The notes below the pieces were generated by a model. That model had not been told where the DNA came from. It saw only the letters and a list, made by a program, of their open reading frames with translations, and ran no database searches. A stretch of 64,000 nucleotides of DNA from Bacteroidota bacterium (GTDB taxonomy: Bacteria > Bacteroidota > Bacteroidia > Flavobacteriales > Flavobacteriaceae): positions 62,001-126,000 of the forward strand of contig JAQCIQ010000001.1 in NCBI GenBank assembly GCA_027592025.1, written 5' to 3'. The position numbers and the translations under genes were made by a program. Shown in pieces: positions 1 through 8,492 of the stretch (the first letter of the stretch is position 1; each line of letters starts with the position of its first letter).

Positions 1-404
1 CATATGGCAAAGGCTTCATCAGGATGTTTGGAATATCCAAAATCATTGGCTCTAGTAAAAAACTGTTCTCCGCCGTCTATGCGGCGTGCGGCTAGGAGCT
101 CTTGTGTGCGAATGACACCCAATAAATCTCGAAGCTCGGGTCCGATCAGGTTTTGGCCCCCGTCACCTCGAGTAATTGACAAATACCCAACTTGGGCGTC
201 AAGATGATTGGATAAATAGGAAATGAGTCTTGTGTTTTCATCGTCTGGATGAGCGGCAATATAGAGCACGCTGGCCAAAGTATTCAACTTTTGAACGCCT
301 TTGTAAATGTCAATAGCACTGCTGACTTTGGGACTTTGAGCCCAAAGGTTAGCCATGGCAATAAGACCAGTAAAAACGAGTAACACAATTCTGTAGGGAC
401 GCAT
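1..404 (-). CDS. PIG-L family deacetylase, N-terminal part (cut by window edge)
   Basis: My translation of the minus strand from the ATG at 402-404 runs open to the window edge (about 134 codons), so the C-terminal part lies outside. It starts with a signal peptide (hydrophobic stretch about residues 5-20, ending ...LWAQ). The zinc-site motif AHPDDE of the PIG-L/LmbE deacetylases follows at residues 51-56, and then an ITRGDGGQN stretch typical of the family. These enzymes remove N-acetyl groups from sugars or glycoconjugates. The signal peptide places this one in the envelope or outside the cell. Bacteroidota commonly have a long (over 800 residue) secreted version, which would fit, but I cannot see the rest. 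Substrate unknown. Confidence 0.85.
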   Translation of the reverse strand, partial: MRPYRIVLLVFTGLIAMANLWAQSPKVSSAIDIYKGVQKLNTLASVLYIAAHPDDENTRLISYLSNHLDAQVGYLSITRGDGGQNLIGPELRDLLGVIRTQELLAARRIDGGEQFFTRANDFGYSKHPDEAFAI

Positions 405-461
405 AAAAGATTGATTAATTCGCTAAAATAGGGAATCTGAAACTTTGATTGTAAAATATCC

Positions 462-469
462 TAAATTTG
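462..469 (+). promoter_or_regulatory. -7 box of the msrA promoter (TAAATTTG)
   Basis: TAAATTTG matches the Bacteroidota -7 consensus TAnnTTTG. Transcription would start near 473, which is downstream of the first in-frame ATG of msrA (471). This favours the second ATG at 495 as the real start. No well-spaced -33 TTG is evident. Confidence 0.4.
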
Positions 470-494
470 TATGTTAAACTTTAACAAGCGACAG

Positions 495-1025
495 ATGGAA
501 GTAGCTGTTTTCGCAAACGGTTGTTTTTGGTGTACAGAAGCGGTATTTCAGAGGGTAGAAGGGGTGCATGACGTCAAATCTGGCTATACTGGAGGGTTTG
601 TGAAAAACCCACCTTACAGAGAGGTATGTCAAGGCAGAACTGGTCATGCCGAGGCGGTCAAAATTACCTTTGATCCAAAAGTTATTTCCTTTGAGAAACT
701 GTTAGAACTGTTTTTCGCCACTCACGATCCAACCACTTTAAATAAACAGGGAAATGACCTCGGAACTCAGTACAGATCAGGCGTGTTTTACACGTCTTTG
801 TCTCAAAAAATAAAGACCGAAGATTATATTTTGGCCTTGACCAACAGAATGGTCTTTATGCAGCCTATTGTCACAGAGGTTACTGCCTTTGACGTCTTCT
901 ATGACGCCGAAACAGAACACGATAACTACTACAACGACCACCTCAACCAAATGTACTGCCAACTCGTGATACAACCTAAGGTGGAGAAAATCGAAAGCAT
1001 TTACCAAGACTTGCTTAAAAAGTAG
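495..1025 (+). CDS. msrA: Peptide-methionine (S)-S-oxide reductase MsrA
   Basis: MsrA reduces methionine-S-sulfoxide in proteins and free methionine, repairing oxidative damage in the cytoplasm. The family signature GCFWC is at residues 9-13, with the catalytic Cys at 10, counting from the ATG at 495. A further Cys near the C-terminus (MYCQ) may act in resolving the disulfide. The product is 176 residues, usual for a stand-alone MsrA without an MsrB domain. An ATG at 471 would add eight residues, but a probable -7 box at 462-469 would start transcription after it, and family members begin close to the GCFWC motif, so I prefer 495. It appears monocistronic and points away from the PIG-L gene. 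Confidence 0.95.
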   Translation: MEVAVFANGCFWCTEAVFQRVEGVHDVKSGYTGGFVKNPPYREVCQGRTGHAEAVKITFDPKVISFEKLLELFFATHDPTTLNKQGNDLGTQYRSGVFYTSLSQKIKTEDYILALTNRMVFMQPIVTEVTAFDVFYDAETEHDNYYNDHLNQMYCQLVIQPKVEKIESIYQDLLKK

Positions 1026-1219
1026 GTGCAAGATTTCCGAAATATATGCATTTGGAACGAGTAACGCGAAAACAGACATCCCTCCTTAAAACTCCAATAA
1101 AAAATGTGCTGCTTCGGTTAAGTTACATTTGAAGATTCAGACTTGGGGTGTCACGGTACTCAAATAAAAAAAAATAAACTCAACACCAAGCGGAGTTACT
1201 TTATGTTGGTCTAAAGGGT

Positions 1220-1705
1220 TTATATTTTCAAACCAAACCGCTTGAGCATCTTCTTTTGAAAAGTCCAGAAAAACTGGAACTGCCCAAATATAAAGGCGTA
1301 AATCACTAAGAAAATCTGGTAAAAAACAAATCCTCCCAAGGTAAATAAAATCCAATACAGCCAGGCGGGAAAATTGTCTGGAGTCAGGCCAATAAAACTC
1401 ATAAAAGGTCTGCTGATATAGGCTGCAGAAGAACCCGTAAAGGCAAAGACAATGAAAATAGCAATCATTTCGAAGCGGTAAGTAACGGGCCATTTTGAGG
1501 CTAACTTTTCTAAAATCCAAACCGTAAATTTCAACGATAGGATGAAAGTCACCAATGCGATTGCAATAATTGCATAGGTTGGCAAACCATCAAAAAACCT
1601 AAAACTCAGCTTTAGGCAGGTCAGCACAAGCAACAGCAACCCAAAAAAGGGCCAGAACAATTGCCAATTGTTCTGTATTTCCCATTTGGATTTCAATGAT
1701 TTCAT
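1220..1705 (-). CDS. DUF6787 family membrane protein
   Basis: A 161-residue protein with four or more hydrophobic segments (roughly residues 17-35, 43-65, 80-100 and 110-140). The second half carries the pattern YRFEMIAIFIVFAFTGSS and a C-terminal FWTFQKKMLKRFG that I associate with DUF6787, a Bacteroidota family of unknown function sometimes mislabelled as prolipoprotein diacylglyceryl transferase. I start it at the ATG at 1703-1705. A TTG one codon upstream is less likely. It follows serA on the same strand after 18 bases, so it is probably the last gene of the serC-serA operon. No function can be assigned. Confidence 0.7.
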   Translation of the reverse strand: MKSLKSKWEIQNNWQLFWPFFGLLLLVLTCLKLSFRFFDGLPTYAIIAIALVTFILSLKFTVWILEKLASKWPVTYRFEMIAIFIVFAFTGSSAAYISRPFMSFIGLTPDNFPAWLYWILFTLGGFVFYQIFLVIYAFIFGQFQFFWTFQKKMLKRFGLKI

Positions 1706-1723
1706 CAATGGATTTTAGAGGTA

Positions 1724-2683
1724 CTAGTTGTTGGATTTGAGGATTGAGATAATTTGTTCAGCCAATTCTTCCCCAATGCGATCCTGAGCCTCTAGAGTGG
1801 CAGCGCCAATATGTGGAGTGAGCGAAATTTTAGGATGCATTAACACTTGAACCGCAGGGGTTGGTTCGTTTTCGAAGGTGTCCAAACAGGCAAAGGCCAG
1901 TTTTCCACTGTCTAGGGCCTCTATTAAGGCAACTTCGTCAACAACCCCACCTCGAGAGCAATTGATGATTGCGGAACCCTGCTTCATCATGTCCATTTCC
2001 TTCTTGCCAATGACGTATTCTTTTTGAGCAGGCACGTGAAGAGTAATGAAGTCGGCTTCTTTAAGAATGCTTTCAACCGAATGGGAAGGGATGGCAACGT
2101 GGATGAATTGACCATTATAAAATTCAACTTTCACAGAAGATTCGTTGACGTACTTGTCACTTGCAATTACCTTCATGCCGACGCCTAGTCCAATTTTAGC
2201 CACTTCGCGTCCAATACGACCAAATCCAATGATTCCCAATGTTTTACCTCGAAGTTCCTGACCTTTGGCATAGGACTTTTTGAGTTTGTTAAAGCCACTG
2301 TCGCCTTCCAAAGGCATATTGCGATTGGAGTCATAAAGAAACCTGACAGCTCCAAAGAGGTGAGCAAAAACCAACTCGGCTACAGAAGCCGAAGAGGAGG
2401 CTGGTGTATTGATGACATGTTTGCCCATTGATCTGGCGTAGTCAACGTCAATATTGTCCATGCCAACACCACCACGGCCAATGATTTTTATGCTAGGGCA
2501 GGAGTCTATGAGATCTTTTCTAACGGTAGTAGCGCTGCGCACTAACAGAACAGCAATTTGCTCTTCGTTGATGAAATTGATCAGTTGTTCTTGGGCAACT
2601 GTCGTTGTCAATACCTTAAAACCATTGGATTCGAGGGCATTTTGACCGCTTTTAGAAATCCCATCATTGGCTAAAAATTTCAT
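1724..2683 (-). CDS. serA: D-3-phosphoglycerate dehydrogenase (short form)
   Basis: The enzyme oxidises 3-phosphoglycerate to 3-phosphohydroxypyruvate with NAD+, the entry step of phosphoserine synthesis. The NAD-binding GFGRIG is at residues 153-158. The catalytic Arg lies in NCSRGGVVDE, and the His in LTPHIGAAT near the C-terminus. At 319 residues it lacks the C-terminal ACT domain of E. coli SerA, so serine feedback through that domain is not expected. It begins 3 bases after the serC stop, so the two are probably translated together. The phosphoserine made here could also serve the cysteine-synthase-fold gene at 44.5-45.5 kb. Confidence 0.93.
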   Translation of the reverse strand: MKFLANDGISKSGQNALESNGFKVLTTTVAQEQLINFINEEQIAVLLVRSATTVRKDLIDSCPSIKIIGRGGVGMDNIDVDYARSMGKHVINTPASSSASVAELVFAHLFGAVRFLYDSNRNMPLEGDSGFNKLKKSYAKGQELRGKTLGIIGFGRIGREVAKIGLGVGMKVIASDKYVNESSVKVEFYNGQFIHVAIPSHSVESILKEADFITLHVPAQKEYVIGKKEMDMMKQGSAIINCSRGGVVDEVALIEALDSGKLAFACLDTFENEPTPAVQVLMHPKISLTPHIGAATLEAQDRIGEELAEQIISILKSNN

Positions 2684-2686
2684 AAT

Positions 2687-3748
2687 TTATCCTTTTCTGT
2701 TAAACTCATTCATCACATCGGCCAAAACTTGCACGCTTTCCAAAGGCAAGGCGTTATACATGGAAGCGCGATACCCGCCAACCACTCTGTGTCCGTTGAG
2801 CCCATTAATTCCAGCAGATTTGACCATTTGACCAAATGTTTCTGCATCGGCGCCTTCGGCTAAGGTAAAGGTGGCGTTCATGACTGAACGGTCTTCTTTG
2901 GCAGCAAAACCTACATAGACATCCGATTGGTCGATGGCATCGTAAACCAATTGGGCTTTGCGCTGGTTTTCTTTTTCGATGGCCTTGATGCCTCCCAAGT
3001 CCTTCAACCACTGCATGGTCAACAAAGAGACGTAAACGGCAAATACTGGTGGGGTGTTGAACATGCTATCCTTGTCGATATGGACTTTGTAATCCATCAT
3101 GGAAGGAATGCTTCTTAAAACTTTGCCTAGAATATCTTCTTTGACAATAACGAGGGTTGTGCCCGCTGGTCCCATATTTTTTTGTGCTCCCGCATAAATT
3201 AAATCGAATTGCGAAAAATCTAGGGAACGGGAAAAGATGTCACTGCTCATGTCGCAGACCAATGGTGATGCATTGGGGAAATTTTGAAGTTGAGTGCCGA
3301 AAATCGTATTGTTGGAAGTTACATGAACGTAATCTAGACCTTCAGGAATGGTATAGTTTTTCGGGATATGATTGAAATTAGAATCTTTCGATGAGGCGAG
3401 TTCGAGAATGCTTCCAAAATGCTTGGCTTCTTTGATTGCGTTGTTAGCCCAGGTTCCTGTATTCAAATAGCCTGCCTTTTTTTCTAACAAATTATAGGCA
3501 ACCATGATGAATTGTAAACTGGCTCCACCTTGCAGAAAAAGAGCCTGATAGCCTTTGTTTTGAAGTCCCAAAAGTTCCAGTGAAAGCGCTCGTGCCGATT
3601 CCATAACGTCAACAAAAGCTGAGCTGCGGTGTGAAATCTCGATCAAAGAAAGACCGCTTTGGTTAAAATCAATAACGGCTTCAGACGCTTTTTGCAGCAC
3701 CGATTGAGGCAGAATGCTCGGTCCTGCGCTAAAATTGTGTTTTTTCAT
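2687..3748 (-). CDS. serC: Phosphoserine aminotransferase
   Basis: SerC transfers an amino group from glutamate to 3-phosphohydroxypyruvate, giving O-phosphoserine, using PLP. The N-terminal HNFSAGPSILP signature is intact, and the PLP lysine lies in YAGAQKNMGPAG. The product is about 353 residues, normal for the family. I chose the ATG at 3746-3748: a TTG three codons upstream is also open, but the ATG is preceded by GCCTCCT and gives the canonical MKKHNFSAGP start. It is the first gene of a serC-serA(-DUF6787) operon. No phosphoserine phosphatase is seen in the window. Confidence 0.95.
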   Translation of the reverse strand: MKKHNFSAGPSILPQSVLQKASEAVIDFNQSGLSLIEISHRSSAFVDVMESARALSLELLGLQNKGYQALFLQGGASLQFIMVAYNLLEKKAGYLNTGTWANNAIKEAKHFGSILELASSKDSNFNHIPKNYTIPEGLDYVHVTSNNTIFGTQLQNFPNASPLVCDMSSDIFSRSLDFSQFDLIYAGAQKNMGPAGTTLVIVKEDILGKVLRSIPSMMDYKVHIDKDSMFNTPPVFAVYVSLLTMQWLKDLGGIKAIEKENQRKAQLVYDAIDQSDVYVGFAAKEDRSVMNATFTLAEGADAETFGQMVKSAGINGLNGHRVVGGYRASMYNALPLESVQVLADVMNEFNRKG

Positions 3749-3820
3749 AGGAGGCAATATTTAAAGTGTAAATATCTTCATTTCTTGACACTAAGTATGT
3801 ACTAATGAAATAAAAATGTC

Positions 3821-4846
3821 TTAGTTTTTTAACAAGAATTCAACAGTGTCAATTCCATCGGCAAAATCTGAAAGAGATGGCCTTTGAGCGTTGCCAAAAG
3901 GCACGTAATCTTGTCCAACAACGCACTGAATGAATTCTTGATCTTGACTAAATTTCGATTGCAGCAATATCCTGTCACTATAAGATTCCCAGTGTAACAT
4001 GCCTATTGGAGAGGCGTAATGAGAAGAATTTTTAAGCAGTAAAAACCCATTGTCGAGTAAATCTGTTCCATTGAGCAATTCCACGGCTTTGTGATAATCG
4101 TAATTGTTGGCGTATTTGTGATGATTGATGATGTCGCTGAAGTGGTACATCCCGCCAAAAAAGTCTTGAAAGTCATAGGACTCAGGGACCATCAACTTGG
4201 TCACATTACGGCAACCTAAGCCGAAATATTGAAACACATCATTGGCCAAGGCCTTCAAATCATCGACTGATTCTTGGCCTGTGAGCACGGCAACACTGTT
4301 CCTGTTTTTTCTAAGAATGTTTGGATATTTGCTGAAATAATAGTCAAAATAGCGGGCTGTATTGTTGCTTCCAGTGGCAATGACCATATCGAATCCTTGT
4401 AGTTTTTCTTTGGTAAAAACGACACGATCCTCAAAATAAGGATCAATCTGAGTCAATTGTTGTACCAAATAGGGCATAAGAACGGCATCTTGAGAAGACA
4501 ATTTCACCAGCGCCTTGTGACCTACCATCAAGACCGAAAGCAAGTCGTGGAATCCAACCATAGGAATATTGCCAGCCATGACAAGTGCTACGGTTTTAGA
4601 CTCTATCTCTTTTGTTTCGTAGGATGACATCCAGTTGAGCAAGTTTTGAGCCGTTAATGTTTGACTCCAACGGTCCAAAGCTAAACGGACATTGCTGGGT
4701 GTAAACCAAGGATTAAGAATTGTCGTTTTTTGAATCAGATTTTCAAATTCAACAGATGAATCAGACCCGCTGCTTTGTTCATCCAGAGAAGATCTCAGTC
4801 TTTCTCCCAATTTACTGAAAGCGGTTATTCGTCTGTCTAATGTCAT
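3821..4846 (-). CDS. LuxC-family acyl-CoA reductase
   Basis: The 341-residue protein matches the LuxC acyl-CoA reductase family (PF05893), which reduces an acyl-CoA or acyl-enzyme to a fatty aldehyde with NADPH. The likely acyl-accepting cysteine is Cys212 in GLGCRNVTKL. The segments VALVMAGNIPMVGFHD and FDMVIATGSNNTARYFDYY fit the aldehyde-dehydrogenase-like cofactor domain. There is no luxD or luxE nearby, so a luciferase role is unlikely; an aldehyde for lipid or cofactor chemistry is more plausible. It is divergent from a dicluster ferredoxin with 74 bases between the starts and overlapping promoters, and serC-serA follow downstream. Its true substrate is unknown. Confidence 0.82.
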   Translation of the reverse strand: MTLDRRITAFSKLGERLRSSLDEQSSGSDSSVEFENLIQKTTILNPWFTPSNVRLALDRWSQTLTAQNLLNWMSSYETKEIESKTVALVMAGNIPMVGFHDLLSVLMVGHKALVKLSSQDAVLMPYLVQQLTQIDPYFEDRVVFTKEKLQGFDMVIATGSNNTARYFDYYFSKYPNILRKNRNSVAVLTGQESVDDLKALANDVFQYFGLGCRNVTKLMVPESYDFQDFFGGMYHFSDIINHHKYANNYDYHKAVELLNGTDLLDNGFLLLKNSSHYASPIGMLHWESYSDRILLQSKFSQDQEFIQCVVGQDYVPFGNAQRPSLSDFADGIDTVEFLLKN

Positions 4847-4854
4847 TCTAACGC

Positions 4855-4885
4855 TTGTTTATTGTTCGGTTTGGTGGTATGTTTG
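4855..4885 (+). promoter_or_regulatory. Promoter of the ferredoxin gene
   Basis: TTG at 4855-4857, a 20-base spacer and TATGTTTG at 4878-4885 match the Bacteroidota -33/-7 pattern closely. The predicted transcript start is about 30 bases before the ferredoxin ATG at 4921. Confidence 0.6.
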
Positions 4886-4890
4886 CACTG

Positions 4891-4898
4891 CAAAATTA
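4891..4898 (-). promoter_or_regulatory. -7 box of the acyl-CoA reductase promoter (TAATTTTG)
   Basis: On the minus strand the sequence TAATTTTG lies about 45 bases before the acyl-CoA reductase ATG. It sits just beyond the ferredoxin -7 box, so the two divergent promoters overlap and could compete. No clear -33 TTG at the right distance. Confidence 0.4.
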
Positions 4899-4920
4899 AT
4901 CATTAATACGGATTAAGCGC

Positions 4921-5271
4921 ATGGCTATCATTATTACCGAAGATTGCATCAACTGCGGGGCTTGTGAGCCCGAATGTCCCAACACGGCCATTTATGAAGG
5001 AGCCGACGATTGGCGCTACAAAGATGGCACTAGTCTTTCAGGGGAATTAATCTTGATCAACGGAAAAAGGGTCAATGCCGACGAAACGCAGGAACCGGTC
5101 AGTAACGAGTACTATTACATCGTTCCCGACAAGTGCACAGAGTGCAAAGGTTTCCATGACGAGCCTCAATGCGCTGCAGTGTGTCCAGTCGATTGTTGCA
5201 TTCCAGACGAAAACCACTTAGAAACGGAAGAAGTTCTTTTGGCGAAACAGCGTTTTATGCATCCCGATTAA
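4921..5271 (+). CDS. 4Fe-4S dicluster ferredoxin
   Basis: A 116-residue electron carrier with two cluster-binding motifs. The first is Cys9-x2-Cys12-x2-Cys15-x3-Cys19-Pro. The second is Cys72-x2-Cys75-x8-Cys84-x3-Cys88-Pro. The eight-residue gap in the second motif and the long insert between the motifs (residues 28-68) are typical of the Allochromatium-type 2[4Fe-4S] ferredoxins with low reduction potential. It is divergent from the LuxC-type reductase, which suggests a functional link, although LuxC enzymes normally use NADPH. A good -33/-7 promoter precedes it. The partner enzyme is not identifiable from this window. Confidence 0.92.
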   Translation: MAIIITEDCINCGACEPECPNTAIYEGADDWRYKDGTSLSGELILINGKRVNADETQEPVSNEYYYIVPDKCTECKGFHDEPQCAAVCPVDCCIPDENHLETEEVLLAKQRFMHPD

Positions 5272-5293
5272 TGCAAAACAAACCCATTTATTT

Positions 5294-6388
5294 ATGAAAG
5301 CAGGAATCGTTGGCCTTCCTAACGTTGGCAAATCAACTTTGTTTAATTGTTTGTCAAACGCAAAGGCTCAAAGTGCAAATTTCCCCTTTTGTACCATAGA
5401 ACCCAATGTTGGTGTAGTCAACGTGCCCGATCCTCGACTGACTCAACTGTCTGACTTAGTTTCACCAGAACGTGTTGTTCCTGCTACTGTGGAAATTGTG
5501 GACATCGCCGGATTGGTTAAAGGGGCAAGTAAGGGTGAAGGATTGGGCAATCAATTTTTAGCGAACATTCGAGAAACCGATGCCATTTTGCATGTCCTCA
5601 GATGCTTTGACAACGACAATATTGTTCACGTTGACGGTGGGGTCGATCCCATTAGAGATAAGGAAACAATTGATATGGAACTTCAGTTGAAAGATTTGGA
5701 AACAGTCGAAAAGAAGTTGGAAAAGGTCAGAAGAGCTGCTAAAACAGGCAATAAAGAGGCTCAAAAGGAATTGGAGGTTTTGACTCAAATTCAAGATAAT
5801 TTGAATAGGGGGGAGTCTGTTCGCAGCATGAATTGGAGCGAAGAGGTCCATGCTCAGTTGGTCAAGCCATTGCAGTTGATAACCGACAAACCAGTCATGT
5901 ACGTGTGCAATGTGGATGAGGGTTCTGCTGTGTCAGGAAATGCCTATGTCGAGAAAGTTAGAGCCGCTGTGCAAAACGAGAACGCAGAAGTATTGGTTTT
6001 GGCTGTTGGCGTGGAAGCAGACATCAATGAGTTAGAGGATTTCGAGGAGCGTAAAATGTTTTTAGAAGACCTAGGTTTGGACGAAGCCGGCGCCGCAAAA
6101 CTGATTCGCTCGGCCTATCGATTGCTCAAACAGCAGACCTATTTTACCGCTGGTAAAAAAGAAGTGAGAGCTTGGACTGTCCCAATTGGAGCGTCAGCAC
6201 CCCAGGCCGCGGGTGTAATTCACACCGATTTTGAACACGGATTTATACGAGCTGAAGTGATCAGCTTTAATGACTACATCCAATACGGCAGTGAGTCCAA
6301 AGTCAAAGAGGCTGGAAAAATGCGGGTAGAAGGCAAAGCCTATACTATTAAAGATGGAGACGTGGTGCATTTCTTGTTCAACGTCTAA
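5294..6388 (+). CDS. ychF: Redox-regulated ATPase YchF (Obg-like)
   Basis: YchF (OLA1 in eukaryotes) is a universally conserved P-loop protein of the Obg group that prefers ATP over GTP and binds ribosomes; it has been linked to oxidative-stress responses. The Walker A motif GLPNVGKST is at residues 7-15. VDIAGLVKGASKGEGLGNQFL is the G3/switch region, and the G4 motif is the atypical NVDE that explains the ATP preference. The C-terminal TGS-like domain ends with DGDVVHFLFNV, standard for the family. At 364 residues it is full length. It follows the ferredoxin by 22 bases and may share its transcript. Confidence 0.96.
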   Translation: MKAGIVGLPNVGKSTLFNCLSNAKAQSANFPFCTIEPNVGVVNVPDPRLTQLSDLVSPERVVPATVEIVDIAGLVKGASKGEGLGNQFLANIRETDAILHVLRCFDNDNIVHVDGGVDPIRDKETIDMELQLKDLETVEKKLEKVRRAAKTGNKEAQKELEVLTQIQDNLNRGESVRSMNWSEEVHAQLVKPLQLITDKPVMYVCNVDEGSAVSGNAYVEKVRAAVQNENAEVLVLAVGVEADINELEDFEERKMFLEDLGLDEAGAAKLIRSAYRLLKQQTYFTAGKKEVRAWTVPIGASAPQAAGVIHTDFEHGFIRAEVISFNDYIQYGSESKVKEAGKMRVEGKAYTIKDGDVVHFLFNV

Positions 6389-6568
6389 GCCAGAGGTCCA
6401 TTTAGACGGATTAGAGTAGCTGATTTCTAATTATTATTCTTAAATTTGATGTTCAGACCCCAAATCTGGACTCTAACTTGACCAAAAATCTAAGGATTTA
6501 TTTGTAATACACTTCAAGTTTTTTGTCATTGATCAGGTTCTGAATTGTTCAAACTAAATGGATTCACG

Positions 6569-7579
6569 ATGACAAAAACTCAAATGACTCTTATCGCTTT
6601 AGGGCTGAGTCTTTATTCCTTTTCACAACACACCTTTTCGATTGTAGCGGTAGATCCTAATACTGGAGATATCGGCAGTGCAGGAGCCACATGTCTTAAT
6701 TTTGAAGATGGCGCTTTGGCCATCAGCGATATTGTGCTCAATGTTGGAGCTATTCACACACAATCGGCCTATTCCGTATCTAACCAAGCGAATGCAAGGG
6801 CAAGAATGGAGGCTGGCGATAGTCCAGATGAAATCATCAGTTGGTTGCAAGCCAACGACGATTCATCCGATGGTTATAGTATCGCAGAGCGCCAATACGG
6901 CGTAGTAGATTTAAATAGTGGTTCACCCAGATCAACGGCTTTTACAGGCACCAATAATTTTTCCGAAAAGGGACATCGTTTGGGTTCTGGTTATGCGATT
7001 CAGGGCAACATTTTGATTTCGCAAGATGCGTTAGATGATATGGAAAATGCCTTTCTAAATACTGCTGGTCCTTTGTACGATCGGCTTATGGCTGTCATGT
7101 AGGCTGCTAAGCGACCAGGTGCCGACTCCAGATGTTTAGTTGACAACATCAGTTCTGGTTCAGCTTATATCAGAATGGCTATTCCCTCAGATACGGACAG
7201 TTCATATGGCAATCTATGGTTAGACATCAATGTTTGGCTCAGCTCTGGAACTTTTACTGGTGATCCCATAGACCAATTACAGATTAAATTCGACGAATTT
7301 AAAGCCGGTTTGGGATTGGATTCTAATGATCTGAAGGGCTTAAGAATATCTCCCAATCCGACCACAGGTATTGTAAAAATAGCTTCAGAAACGGCTCAGC
7401 CATATCACATTCAGGTTTTTGACAGTTTGGGAAAACTGCTGATGAATCTTGAAGTTGCTTCTCAAAACCATCAACTTAACTTGAGCGGACTGAACAATGG
7501 CCTTTATTTTATTACCATTACCGAGACCGACAGTAACAAATCAGTGACTAAGAAAATTTCAATACAAAAGGAGAAGTAA
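6569..7579 (+). pseudogene. Secreted DUF1028 protein with T9SS sorting domain, interrupted by an in-frame TAG
   Basis: The reading frame codes for a signal peptide (MTKTQMTLIALGLSLYSFSQ), a DUF1028 domain (TFSIVAVDPNTGDIGSAGAT and DRLMA[V/A]xQAAK pattern) and, after about residue 250, a type IX secretion C-terminal domain (SPNPTTG..., VFDSLGKLL, LNNGLYFI). One TAG at 7100-7102 stands where a Gln (CAG) fits the family (LMAVM-stop-AAKRPGADSRC). The frame is otherwise open on both sides (6569-7099 and 7103-7579), so a single base change explains the break. If translation ends at TAG, a protein of about 177 residues without the sorting signal results. DUF1028 is related to Ntn-type hydrolases; its activity is unclear. 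I start at ATG 6569; an upstream TTG (6545) is unlikely. Confidence 0.8.
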
Positions 7580-7750
7580 ATCTTAATTGGAAACGATTGA
7601 CTATATTTGATAAACTGGCCCCAAGTCCAGTCCCAAACCATGACAACTGCTTTTTTCTATTTGATCTAGGGTCTTAATTGCTCACTTTCCTCAATGGGAA
7701 AGGCTATCTTCATTTTGGGTTTTGTCAATTTAACTTTTAATTCAAATCTC

Positions 7751-8437
7751 ATGAAAAAACTAGTAGCAGAATTTATTGGAACCCTTTGGTTGGTTTTAGG
7801 GGGTTGTGGCAGCGCTGTGTTTGCCGCTGCCTTCCCCGATTTAGGTATCGGATTTATGGGTGTAGCCTTGGCCTTTGGTCTTACTGTTGTCACCATGGCC
7901 TATGCTATAGGTCATGTTTCTGGCTGTCATCTCAATCCTGCCGTATCCGTTGGTCTTTGGATTGGAGGCCGATTTAGCCTTAAAGATCTTGTTCCCTATG
8001 TGATAGCACAAGTTTTGGGTGGTATTTCAGGTGCAGGGTTGATTTATCTAATCTCGAACGGTTCGGGATATGGCATTGGCGATTTCGCTGCCAACGGTTT
8101 TGGAGACCATTCTCCTAACGGCTATAGCATGCAATCGGCTTTGATCACTGAGATTGTCATGACCTTTATGTTTTTGTTCATTATTTTGGGGGCTACCCAT
8201 TCCAAAGCTCCAAAGGGATTTGGAGGTCTCATCATTGGTCTTGGTTTAACCTTAATTCATTTGATCAGTATTCCAATCACCAACACCTCGGTCAACCCAG
8301 CCCGCAGTACGAGCCAAGCCTTATTTGTTGGAGATTGGGCTTTAGACCAATTGTGGCTTTTTTGGTTGGCACCTATTGCAGGAGCCGTTTTGGCAGGATT
8401 GATTTATCGCTACTTGTCTCTAGAAAAGGGAGATTGA
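7751..8437 (+). CDS. aqpZ: Aquaporin Z
   Basis: A water channel of the MIP family in the inner membrane. Both pore motifs are present: NPA in [10 protein letters not shown] and an NPA-type NPAR in TSVNPARS. The selectivity-filter residues of water-specific AqpZ can be recognised: Phe in LAFGL, His in [10 protein letters not shown], Thr in ITNTSV and Arg after the second NPA. About 228 residues with six hydrophobic helices, normal for AqpZ. The ATG at 7751 gives the typical [11 protein letters not shown] start; an in-frame ATG 19 codons upstream (7694) would add an atypical leader. A TATATTTG box lies at 7602-7609 and could start a leader of roughly 140 bases. Confidence 0.95.
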   Translation: MKKLVAEFIGTLWLVLGGCGSAVFAAAFPDLGIGFMGVALAFGLTVVTMAYAIGHVSGCHLNPAVSVGLWIGGRFSLKDLVPYVIAQVLGGISGAGLIYLISNGSGYGIGDFAANGFGDHSPNGYSMQSALITEIVMTFMFLFIILGATHSKAPKGFGGLIIGLGLTLIHLISIPITNTSVNPARSTSQALFVGDWALDQLWLFWLAPIAGAVLAGLIYRYLSLEKGD

Positions 8438-8492
8438 TTTTTTTGAAGATGAACCTGAGAATTGATTACCTTTCAATCAGAATTTAAAGAAG

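Noticed and set aside
1137-1520. Long minus-strand frame overlapping the DUF6787 gene
   Set aside because: It is the shadow of the DUF6787 gene in another frame and has no family-like pattern.
7100-7102. TAG in the DUF1028 gene as a recoded amino acid (pyrrolysine)
   Set aside because: No pyl genes are seen, and the position is a plain Gln in the family; a point mutation or error is simpler.
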